A stretch of 32,801 nt of DNA, from the NCBI GenBank assembly GCA_900766005.1, contig CAAFTU010000073.1, positions 1 through 32,801 of the forward strand, read 5' to 3'. The translations under genes were made by a program, and so were the position numbers. The stretch comes from an uncultured Bacteroides sp. Lineage in GTDB: Bacteria; Bacteroidota; Bacteroidia; Bacteroidales; Bacteroidaceae. Below, piece by piece: positions 7,066-14,426 of the stretch (positions within the stretch are counted from its first letter, which is position 1; every line of letters starts with the position of its first letter). The notes under the pieces are model-generated. The model searched no databases and was not told where the DNA came from. It saw only the letters and a program-made list of their open reading frames with translations.

Positions 7066-9966
7066 ATGAAACGAAACTTTGGAATTTCTCAAAATGTAAA
7101 GAGTCGGCTGGTGTGCACATGCACCCCCGAACTCTTTCGGGAAGCAGTGGACTCAGCAGCAGTGGCATCCCTTTGCGCAGAAATAGCCGATGCACTGGAA
7201 GCTGTAAAGCGGGGTGAACTCTCACGTGAAGAGTTTGACATACTCAAAGCCGACCGCAAACGGCTGTTGCCAGTCATTACCCCCCATGCCACGTTCACTG
7301 CAGGACGACGGGTCAATGCCGAAGCAGTGCCTTCGGGATTGTGCATGCTGGATGCAGACCATTTGCCCGATGCCCGCGGCTTTTATGAAGCCAATGTGCG
7401 CGGCAGAGAAGAAGCACTGGGCATTCTCCTGGCTCACATCACCCCTTCCTGCGAGGGGCTGCGCCTGGTATTTGTGCTGCCAGACCCTTCCATGGAATTG
7501 GAGGCTGCCCAACGCTGGATGGCAGGCAGGCTGGGCATGAAGGAATATGACGGAGCCGTGAAGGACCTGGCACGCTGCTCTTTCCTCGTGCCGCGCGATT
7601 ATTTCCTCTACCTGAACGAAGAAGGGCTGTTTGGCGAAGCTGATGCCCCCCAGCAAGCTGGGAAGAGCACTGCTGAAGACAAGCCTTCTGAAACTCCATC
7701 GTCTGTTACAACTATCCACAAGCAGACTGAAAGCCCAAACTTGCAAAACGAGAATGAGCTAAAAGAGAAAGAACTAAAAGAAAATACGATAAAAGAGAAT
7801 ACAATAAATGAGAATACGATAAAAGAAAAAGGTGAATCTGAGCAAGACGAATACAAGCAGGGCGAGAATACGATAAAAGAAAATGAGCTAAACGAAAATG
7901 AGCTAAAAGAGAATGCGTTAAACGAGAAAGAACAGGAAGCCTGCTTCAAGGGAATCCCCTACAGCGAAATTATCAGCCAATGGTTTGCACTGACGGGCGG
8001 CGAACCGATGAAAGGCGAACGAAACACCCGTCTGCACCGGTTGGCCTGTCATTTGCGCTACATCACCGACAATGACGAGACATTACTCTTGCGCTTGATG
8101 CCGCGTTACGGACTGACGGAGCATGAGATGCAAGGGCTGATTCATTCGGCCTGCACGTCCAAGTTCTGCTCCACACCGCAAGAAATGAAGAAGGCCATCG
8201 AAATAGCTAAGGCGCTTCTGGCTGCGTCTGCTGAGTCTGTTGCACCTACTGCATCTGTTGCATCTGTTGCGCCTGCAGACTACCACACAGTCACAACCCA
8301 TTCGGCTGATGCAGCTTCGGAAAATCAACCATCTACCGGAAATCAGTCAGCTTCAGAAAATCAACCAGCTTCGGGAATTCAACCATCTACCGAACCTCAA
8401 CCAGCTACCGGAAATCAGCCAGCTTCGGGAAATCAACCAGCTTCTGAACCTCAGTCATCTCCCGGAAATCAGTCAGCTTCGGAAAATCAACTAACTTCTG
8501 AGCCTCAACCATCTACCGGAAATCAGTCAGCTTCGGAAAATCAGTCAATTTCGGGAATTCAGTCAGCTCCCGAAACCCAGCCAACTCCAAACACAGACGC
8601 TGCAGGCAGTACAGAAAACGAAGGGAAACCGGCCGGAGCATCTATTCAAGCAGCTATGAACAATGCGGCCGACAGCATCGTGCCTCCCGCCATGCCCAAG
8701 CACCTCCCTCCTCTCATCAAGCTCCTGCTGTCCGGCTCTCCCGATGTGTATCGCCCCGCAGTGGCCCATGCCGTATTCCCGTCGCTCGGCGCTCACCTGC
8801 ACGACACCCGCTTCCGCTACATCGACAACGTATGCCACGAAGCTACGCTCATGAACGTGCTTATGGCAGGCACAGGAGCGGGCAAGAATTGCATCACAGA
8901 ACCCATCAACCGCATCATGGCAGACATCCGGCTGCGCGATGAGGAAAACCTGCGCCGCGAACGGGAATGGAAAGAGGAAGTCACCTCGAAGGGGGCCAAC
9001 AAGGACAAGCGGAAACGACCGGAGGGGCTCGTGATTCAAGAGATTGATGCGGACATGACGAACCCGGCCTTTGTGATGCGTACAGCCGAGGCTGACGGGC
9101 ATTTTCTCTATACGAAGATGAACGAGATTGACCAGTTTGATGCCCTGAGAGGCAGCGCCAGCAGCCAGCAGCAGTTTCAAATCATGTGCCTGGCGTTCGA
9201 CCCGGGCAACCGCTACGGACAGACGCGCGTGGGTACTTCCTCCATCACAGAAAAAGTATGCATCCGCTTCAACTGGAATGCTTCCACCACGGTGGAGAAG
9301 GGGAAACGCTACTTCAGCCGGGTGCTCACAGACGGCCCGGTGTCGCGCATCAACTTCTGCACCATCCCCGAACGGGAGATTGGAGCTGAGATGCCGGTAT
9401 ATGGCAGCTTCGGGCCCGATTTTAACGAAAAACTGCAGCCCTACATCGAGCATCTCTGCAGGGCAAAGGGTGAGATTTTCTGCCCCGAGGCCACCCGGCT
9501 GGCTTTGGAGCTGCGCGAAGAGTGTGCTCACTGGGCGAGGCTGACGCAGAGCCGGGTGTATGAGAATCTCTCTTTCCGTGCCCTGGTCATTGCCTGGCTC
9601 AAAGGATGCGTGCTCTATGTGGCGAGCGGTTGCCGGTGGGACCCTACATTCGATGATTTCGTACGCTGGAGTCTGCAATACGACCTTTGGTGTAAGATGG
9701 AGTTTTTCGGAGCGGCCATCGAAGAAGCCAACCGCAGGAGCGAACAGACGGCTTCTGCCTCCCGTGTGGGACGCCACAATCTGCTCAACTTGCTCCCCGA
9801 GATGTTCACCCTTCAGGATGCCATCAGCATGCGGGTGAGCGAGGGGCTGAGTGCCGACGGCACACAGACCATGCTGCGGCAGTGGAAATTCCGGGGGTAT
9901 GTTACCATTGAAATGGTGGACCGCAGCGGACGGCTCACGGAAGTGTATTGCAAGAATAATTTTTAG
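7066..9966 (+). CDS. VirE_N / DUF3987-like P-loop protein, 966 aa
   Basis: A large cytoplasmic protein in five parts. About residues 10-190 match the BT4734-like VirE_N domain found in Bacteroidales (GLCMLDADHL, then GLRLVFVLPDP and CSFLVPRDYFLYL). Residues 225-290 are a repeat tract of KENTIKEN/NELKEN units. Residues 297-388 form a second compact helical domain. Residues 390-515 are a second tract of SENQPASGNQPSTG-type units. About 535-966 is a DUF3987-like helicase/primase-type domain with Walker A AGTGAGKN (601-608). The residue after Lys607 is Asn608 where Ser or Thr is usual. The set's other proteins are small, so this is its likely engine. Biological function of the family is not established; DNA replication or mobilisation is inferred. 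Both repeat tracts stay in frame. Confidence 0.85.
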   Translation: MKRNFGISQNVKSRLVCTCTPELFREAVDSAAVASLCAEIADALEAVKRGELSREEFDILKADRKRLLPVITPHATFTAGRRVNAEAVPSGLCMLDADHLPDARGFYEANVRGREEALGILLAHITPSCEGLRLVFVLPDPSMELEAAQRWMAGRLGMKEYDGAVKDLARCSFLVPRDYFLYLNEEGLFGEADAPQQAGKSTAEDKPSETPSSVTTIHKQTESPNLQNENELKEKELKENTIKENTINENTIKEKGESEQDEYKQGENTIKENELNENELKENALNEKEQEACFKGIPYSEIISQWFALTGGEPMKGERNTRLHRLACHLRYITDNDETLLLRLMPRYGLTEHEMQGLIHSACTSKFCSTPQEMKKAIEIAKALLAASAESVAPTASVASVAPADYHTVTTHSADAASENQPSTGNQSASENQPASGIQPSTEPQPATGNQPASGNQPASEPQSSPGNQSASENQLTSEPQPSTGNQSASENQSISGIQSAPETQPTPNTDAAGSTENEGKPAGASIQAAMNNAADSIVPPAMPKHLPPLIKLLLSGSPDVYRPAVAHAVFPSLGAHLHDTRFRYIDNVCHEATLMNVLMAGTGAGKNCITEPINRIMADIRLRDEENLRREREWKEEVTSKGANKDKRKRPEGLVIQEIDADMTNPAFVMRTAEADGHFLYTKMNEIDQFDALRGSASSQQQFQIMCLAFDPGNRYGQTRVGTSSITEKVCIRFNWNASTTVEKGKRYFSRVLTDGPVSRINFCTIPEREIGAEMPVYGSFGPDFNEKLQPYIEHLCRAKGEIFCPEATRLALELREECAHWARLTQSRVYENLSFRALVIAWLKGCVLYVASGCRWDPTFDDFVRWSLQYDLWCKMEFFGAAIEEANRRSEQTASASRVGRHNLLNLLPEMFTLQDAISMRVSEGLSADGTQTMLRQWKFRGYVTIEMVDRSGRLTEVYCKNNF
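7741..7932 (+). repeat. coding repeats, ENTIKEN/NELKEN type
   Basis: About 190 bases of the 966-aa gene consist of degenerate 12- to 18-bp units such as GAGAATACGATAAAAGA. The encoded Asn/Glu/Lys/Leu/Ile-rich linker is probably charged and helical or disordered. The tract is much more A-rich than the rest of the gene. Confidence 0.75.
8310..8590 (+). repeat. coding repeats, SENQPASGNQPSTG type
   Basis: Roughly eighteen degenerate 15-bp units (words such as GAAAATCAACCAGCTTC and GGAAATCAGTCAGC) encode a Ser/Gln/Asn/Pro-rich disordered linker. Near-identical units recur at several spacings, as expected from slippage or recombination. Confidence 0.8.
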
Positions 9967-9978
9967 CATTCTTCCGGA

Positions 9979-10043
9979 GCAGAAGCAGCAGCCAAGCAGC
10001 AGAAGCAACTAAGCAGCAGCAGTTAAGCAGAAGCAGAAGCAAC
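9979..10043 (+). repeat. AGCAGAAGC short-repeat tract
   Basis: The gap between the 966-aa gene and the DUF5675 gene is largely made of AGCAG and AAGCA words. The longer word AGAAGCAACTA occurs twice. No stop-free continuation of either gene explains it. It is the same type of simple repeat seen inside neighbouring genes, here in non-coding DNA. Confidence 0.7.
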
Positions 10044-10074
10044 TATTTTATAAAAACCTGTAAATTATCTGATT

Positions 10075-10488
10075 ATGGAAATGATTCTGACCCGCATTGC
10101 CAAACGGGACACCTATACCATTGGCAAGCTTTTCGTGAACGGACAGTATGTGTGTGATACGCTGGAACCCGCATGCAGAGATGTGTGTATCGAACATCCC
10201 GAACGTAAAATACCGGGACATACGGCCATCCCCGAGGGGAGATACGCCGTGGCAGTGAGCTTCTCTCCGAAATTCAAGCGCTGGCTCCCCCTGCTGCTGA
10301 ATGTGCCCTCCTTCAGCGGCATCCGTATCCACGCCGGCAATACGACCGACGACACCCGGGGCTGCATTCTGCCTGGCTTCAACACGCAGGTGGGCCGTGT
10401 GACCGATTCGCGCAGCTGTGAACGGAAAATCCTGCAGCTGCTGGACCACCGCCCTGAAGGGGAAGGCATCTGGCTGACGATAAAGTAG
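10075..10488 (+). CDS. DUF5675 family protein
   Basis: A 137-aa protein matching the DUF5675 pattern: an N-terminal LTRIAKRDTYTIGKLFVNG, then CDTLEPA, AIPEGRYAV, LPLLLNVPSFSGIRIHAGN and DTRGCILPG. The conserved His (IRIHAGN) and Cys (RGCILPG) resemble an L,D-transpeptidase-like catalytic pair, and members occur in phage-like and mobile contexts; a cell-wall role is an inference. No signal peptide is visible, so the protein would act in the cytoplasm or need another export route. It is the last gene before the large hairpin at 10525, downstream of the 966-aa gene on the same strand. Confidence 0.85.
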   Translation: MEMILTRIAKRDTYTIGKLFVNGQYVCDTLEPACRDVCIEHPERKIPGHTAIPEGRYAVAVSFSPKFKRWLPLLLNVPSFSGIRIHAGNTTDDTRGCILPGFNTQVGRVTDSRSCERKILQLLDHRPEGEGIWLTIK

Positions 10489-10524
10489 TCGCGAACTAAA
10501 AAGCAATAGTAGCCGCCAGCTGGA

Positions 10525-10620
10525 ATCTGCCATCGCTACACCCGCTTCCTCTACTTATTCTATATATATAATATAGGTATAGAGAGCAGAGGGGAAAGTA
10601 GCGGTGGCAGATGTTTTTAT
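10525..10620 (+). terminator. long hairpin with following T run
   Basis: ATCTGCCATCGCTAC (10525-10539) pairs with 10598-10612 over 15 bp with a single U-G wobble. Inside, CCTCT/AGAGG and CTATAT/ATATAG (10560-10565 with 10571-10576) extend an approximately 88-nt imperfect hairpin. GTTTTTAT follows, so it can act as a terminator for the VirE-DUF5675 transcript. It is far longer than a terminator needs to be. Confidence 0.7.
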
Positions 10621-10665
10621 CAGCCAAATGTCCTACTTTCTTCTATTTTCGTCCGCACCGCTCAC

Positions 10666-10705
10666 CCGCGCAGCGTTACGTTACGTTACGTTACGTTACA
10701 CTTTT
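10666..10705 (-). repeat. right inverted repeat with (GTTAC)5
   Basis: CCGCGCAGC followed by five GTTAC units (10675-10699) and ACTTTT is the reverse complement of the repeat at 245-279, with one extra pentamer. It lies 54 nt beyond the end of the large hairpin and marks the end of the accessory block. Confidence 0.85.
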
Positions 10706-11305
10706 TTTTGATAAAACACACTGCTGGATAATACTTCTCAAAAAAAGACTATATACACCACCCAAAGTGTGGATTTTTTCCACATTTTCTCTACAGAATT
10801 TCCCCACTTCTCCAGCATTTTCCCTCCCTGGCAGAGATATTTTCCTAAAAATAAAACAGCAACCAGCTCATACACAAAGCTTCAGCAAATACGATGGCTC
10901 ATCAACGCGTGATGGCACGAAAATTGATATTTCATTAAAGAATAGATATAAAAGACGCTAAGAGACAAAAGAGTAAAAAGGTTAAGAAATCAGGAAGAAG
11001 AAAATAGTAGAAATGTAGAATAAAAGTTAGATAGGTTTAGAATCGGAAGAGGTAAAAAGATTGATTGAAGGAGAACAGAGAAAGAATAGTTGAGAGAGGA
11101 TTAATGAGAGAGGATTATTGAGAGAGAGATTTTTATACCATAAAACAAACAATTTAATAAACTATTAAAAAACCAATTGATTACGAAGCAGAAACTAAAA
11201 AAAGAAATCAGCTACTGAAATACGAATTCAGCAACTGAAAACAAGAACGAAAAAATTAAGAGAGACTACCAAAAACTGAATTGAAAAACTCAAAACGCTT
11301 CTGAA
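10706..11305 (+). other. long purine-rich leader before susC
   Basis: About 600 bases without a gene. A small hairpin TGTGGA-TCCACA lies near 10768. From about 10960 the plus strand is strongly A- and G-rich, with tandem TGAGAGAGGATTA units at 11091-11103 and 11105-11117 and a partial third at 11119 (period 14). A second repeat is TCAGC(T/A)ACTGAAA near 11210 and 11229. No TAnnTTTG promoter element was found, so the susC promoter is unplaced. The region may be an unstructured 5' leader. Confidence 0.5.
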
Positions 11306-14300
11306 ATGAAACAAATCAATGTTACACACAAAAGGACCTTCAGCATCCTGCTGATTTTAGGGTTCTTGTCTGTACCTCTATCCGTGCAGCGCCTGTATGC
11401 ACGGTCGTCGGAAAGGGCATCTGCCAGCTTCTCACCCGCTGCAATGAAAAACAACCAGGAGGGTGTGAAGAGCAGCAAGAACGGCCTGAAAGAGGATAAA
11501 GACATTCTGAAAGGTGCCAAAGATGGAGTGACTGACTCCATCCGTGTGGAAGGTGTGGTGACCGATATAAATGGAGAGACCATCGTGGGTGCTACCGTGG
11601 TGGAAAAGGGCAAACCGGAAAACGGGGTTGTGACCGATATCGACGGTAAGTTTGCACTCACTGTGCCCAACCGCGGCATCCTCGTTATCTCTTACATGGG
11701 CTATAACACGCAGGAAACACGCGTGAACCAGCGCATCTCGACCTACAACATCGTGCTCAAGGAGGACAACCAGGTGCTCGATGAAGTGGTGGTGGTGGGC
11801 TACGGCACGGTGAAAAAGAGCGACCTCACGGGGTCGGTGGCTACCGTGGGCAAGCGCAGTTTCGAAACGCAGCCGGTAAAGAATGTGTCGCAGATTCTGC
11901 AGGGCCGCTCCACGGGTGTGGAAGTGACCACTACCAGCGGTATGCCGGGCGCCGGTGCCCGGGTGCGCGTGCGCGGTACGACGTCTATCAACAAGAGCAG
12001 CGACCCGCTGTATGTCATCGACGGTATCATCTCTACCAGCGGCCTCGACGGACTGAATCCGCAGGACATCCAGTCGATGGAGGTGCTGAAGGATGCTTCT
12101 TCAACGGCTGTCTACGGTTCAAGAGGTGCCAACGGGGTAATCTTGGTTACTACCCGCAGCGGTAGTGAGGGACGGGCCCGGGTGCACTTCGACGCCAAGG
12201 TGGGTATCTCGAAAGTGGGCGGCGGATACGAGCTGCTGAATGCGTACGACTATGCCCAGGCGCTCAATGATGTGCGGGGTGCCGGTACGATTTCACCGGA
12301 GGACATGGAGGCTTACCGCACCGGACAGAAGGGTATTGACTGGGAGGACTTGATGACCCGCACGGCTATCAGCCAGGACTACAGTCTGAATGTGTCCGGC
12401 GGTAGCGAGAAGATCCGGTATATGCTCTCGGGCAATGTGCTCGACCAGGAAGCGGTGACTATCAACTCGAAATACAGCCGCTACGGGTTCCGCGCGAATG
12501 TGGATGCGGATGTGCGCCCGTGGCTGAGTATCTCTGCCAAGCTGAGCACGGCCATCATCCACTCGCAAGGCACGGCTCCGAGCTGGTTCTCGGTGCTCAA
12601 CTTCTCTCCTACCATGGAACTGAAGAATCCGGAAACGGGAATCTACAACAACGACCCGTACAACATCGGCGGTACGAACCCGTATGCGCAACTGGTGGAG
12701 AACAAGACGGATAATTACAGCTATAATGTGAATGCCAACCTGTCGCTGCTCTTCAAGCTGGCCAAGGGGCTGACTTTCACCGTGCAGGGAGGATATGACT
12801 ACGACCATAGTCCGTCGTACTCGTTCACGTCGAAGATTGTGGCTCCGGGAGCCAACAGCAGCGTGAACAACAACAGCGACCTGCACCGCTATTGGCAGAA
12901 CACAAACAACCTGACTTATCGCGGCGAGTTTGGCGACCACACGCTGTCGGCTACGGCCGTATGGGAAATCAGCCGCACGTTTGACACGGGGCTGAAGGCA
13001 GGCGGCAACGGACTCATCAATGAGGCGGTGGGCTACTGGAATCTGGGCAATGCGGCTGTGCGCACGGAGAGCAATTCTTACTCGGAATCGTCTTTGGCTT
13101 CGGGTGTGCTGCGTGCCAGCTACGACTATAAGAAGCGTTATTTCCTCACAGCGGGTATCCGCGCCGACGGTTCGTCGAAATTCCAGAATGGTCACCGCTG
13201 GGGCTGGTTCCCATCGGGTGCCGTGGCTTGGGACATCGCCAACGAGCCTTTCATGAAGGATCAGCACATCCTCTCGCAACTGAAGCTGCGTGCCAGCTAC
13301 GGTATCACGGGTAATCAGGGTATCAATGCCTACAGCACGCTGCGGATGCTCTCGCCCACCATCTACGGATGGGGCACCACTACGGGATTCAACGGTTACT
13401 GGACCAATCTGACTGGTGCACCCGACCTTACCTGGGAAAAAACAACGCAGTTTGACGTGGGTTTCGATGCCAGCCTCTTCGGATTCGACATCACATTCGA
13501 CTGGTTTAAGAAGCGCACCGAGGATTTGCTCTTCCAGAAGCAGATTCCGCGCTACAACGGCGGCGGTACGTATTGGGTGAACCAGGGCAAACTGAACAAT
13601 ATGGGTTTTGAATTCTCGCTTTCTACGTTCCCCGTAAAGAGTACAGTGGTGTGGGAAACGACTTTCAACGCAGCTTATGTGAAAAATGAGGTGGTGGACC
13701 TCGCCGGCAATGATTTTGTGCTGACAGCCAACTACAGTGACTTGGGAGGTGCCATGCAGATCATGAAACCGGGTCATCCGCTGGGTTCGTTCTATGTGTA
13801 TCAGTGGAAGGGCTTCGACGAGAAGGGTGCCAACCTTTATCAGAAGGCCGACGGTTCGCTGACAACTTCGCCTACGGCTGCCGACCTGGTGATCAAGGGG
13901 CAGGCCAACCCGAAATGGACTTTCGGATGGAACAATACCGTCAGCTGGAAAAACTGGACGCTGAATGTGTTCTTCAATGCGGCAGCGGGTGTAGAACGCC
14001 TCAACATCAGCCATTTTGCCACGGCTTCCATGACGGGCAACTCGCGCTTCGTGACGCTGAAGGATGCTTATTTCCGCGGCTGGGACAAGGTGGAAAACAA
14101 GGCGGATGCGCTCTATCCGAGCCTCACCAATACGGACAATAAGAACTATGCAAACTCCGACCGCTGGCTGGAAGATGCGTCGTTTATCAAACTGAAGAAC
14201 ATCAGCCTCAGCTACAACATCCCGCGCAAGGTGGCCAAGTTTGCCGGCATCCAGCTCTCGGTGAGCGCTCAGGACCTGTTTACCATCACCAAATATAAAG

Positions 14301-14398
14301 GTATGGACCCGGAAGTGTATAATGCGTTCGACGGACTGGACTACGGTGCTTACCCCATCCCGCGCACGGTGACTTTCGGAGTGAAACTGAGATTCTAA
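11306..14398 (+). CDS. SusC-like TonB-dependent outer membrane transporter
   Basis: Imports a ligand across the outer membrane using TonB energy, with its SusD partner as the lid. The 1030-aa protein has an N-terminal signal peptide (about 1-32), then a Lys-rich low-complexity linker (about 46-78). A carboxypeptidase-regulatory-like beta domain follows at about 80-152 (VEGVVTDINGETIVGATVV). Next come a TonB box (DEVVVVGYGT, 159-168), the plug (GVEVTTTSGMPGAGARVRVR, PLYVIDGI) and a beta-barrel ending in VKLRF. The length is normal for the family. susD follows 22-28 nt later. No hydrolase, hybrid two-component system, SusR or ECF sigma/anti-sigma pair is adjacent, so neither substrate nor control can be read from context. 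The Lys/Asp linker with its repeated KNGLKEDKD-like units is longer than usual. Confidence 0.95.
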   Translation: MKQINVTHKRTFSILLILGFLSVPLSVQRLYARSSERASASFSPAAMKNNQEGVKSSKNGLKEDKDILKGAKDGVTDSIRVEGVVTDINGETIVGATVVEKGKPENGVVTDIDGKFALTVPNRGILVISYMGYNTQETRVNQRISTYNIVLKEDNQVLDEVVVVGYGTVKKSDLTGSVATVGKRSFETQPVKNVSQILQGRSTGVEVTTTSGMPGAGARVRVRGTTSINKSSDPLYVIDGIISTSGLDGLNPQDIQSMEVLKDASSTAVYGSRGANGVILVTTRSGSEGRARVHFDAKVGISKVGGGYELLNAYDYAQALNDVRGAGTISPEDMEAYRTGQKGIDWEDLMTRTAISQDYSLNVSGGSEKIRYMLSGNVLDQEAVTINSKYSRYGFRANVDADVRPWLSISAKLSTAIIHSQGTAPSWFSVLNFSPTMELKNPETGIYNNDPYNIGGTNPYAQLVENKTDNYSYNVNANLSLLFKLAKGLTFTVQGGYDYDHSPSYSFTSKIVAPGANSSVNNNSDLHRYWQNTNNLTYRGEFGDHTLSATAVWEISRTFDTGLKAGGNGLINEAVGYWNLGNAAVRTESNSYSESSLASGVLRASYDYKKRYFLTAGIRADGSSKFQNGHRWGWFPSGAVAWDIANEPFMKDQHILSQLKLRASYGITGNQGINAYSTLRMLSPTIYGWGTTTGFNGYWTNLTGAPDLTWEKTTQFDVGFDASLFGFDITFDWFKKRTEDLLFQKQIPRYNGGGTYWVNQGKLNNMGFEFSLSTFPVKSTVVWETTFNAAYVKNEVVDLAGNDFVLTANYSDLGGAMQIMKPGHPLGSFYVYQWKGFDEKGANLYQKADGSLTTSPTAADLVIKGQANPKWTFGWNNTVSWKNWTLNVFFNAAAGVERLNISHFATASMTGNSRFVTLKDAYFRGWDKVENKADALYPSLTNTDNKNYANSDRWLEDASFIKLKNISLSYNIPRKVAKFAGIQLSVSAQDLFTITKYKGMDPEVYNAFDGLDYGAYPIPRTVTFGVKLRF

Positions 14399-14426
14399 GA
14401 CTTAATTTCTACACACTGCAATGATT

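Noticed and set aside
8563..10008. Long minus-strand frame of 481 aa opposite the VirE-like gene
   Set aside because: It is antisense to a gene with clear domains and a P-loop. Its protein is His/Arg-rich and has no recognisable family, typical of an antisense shadow in GC-rich DNA.
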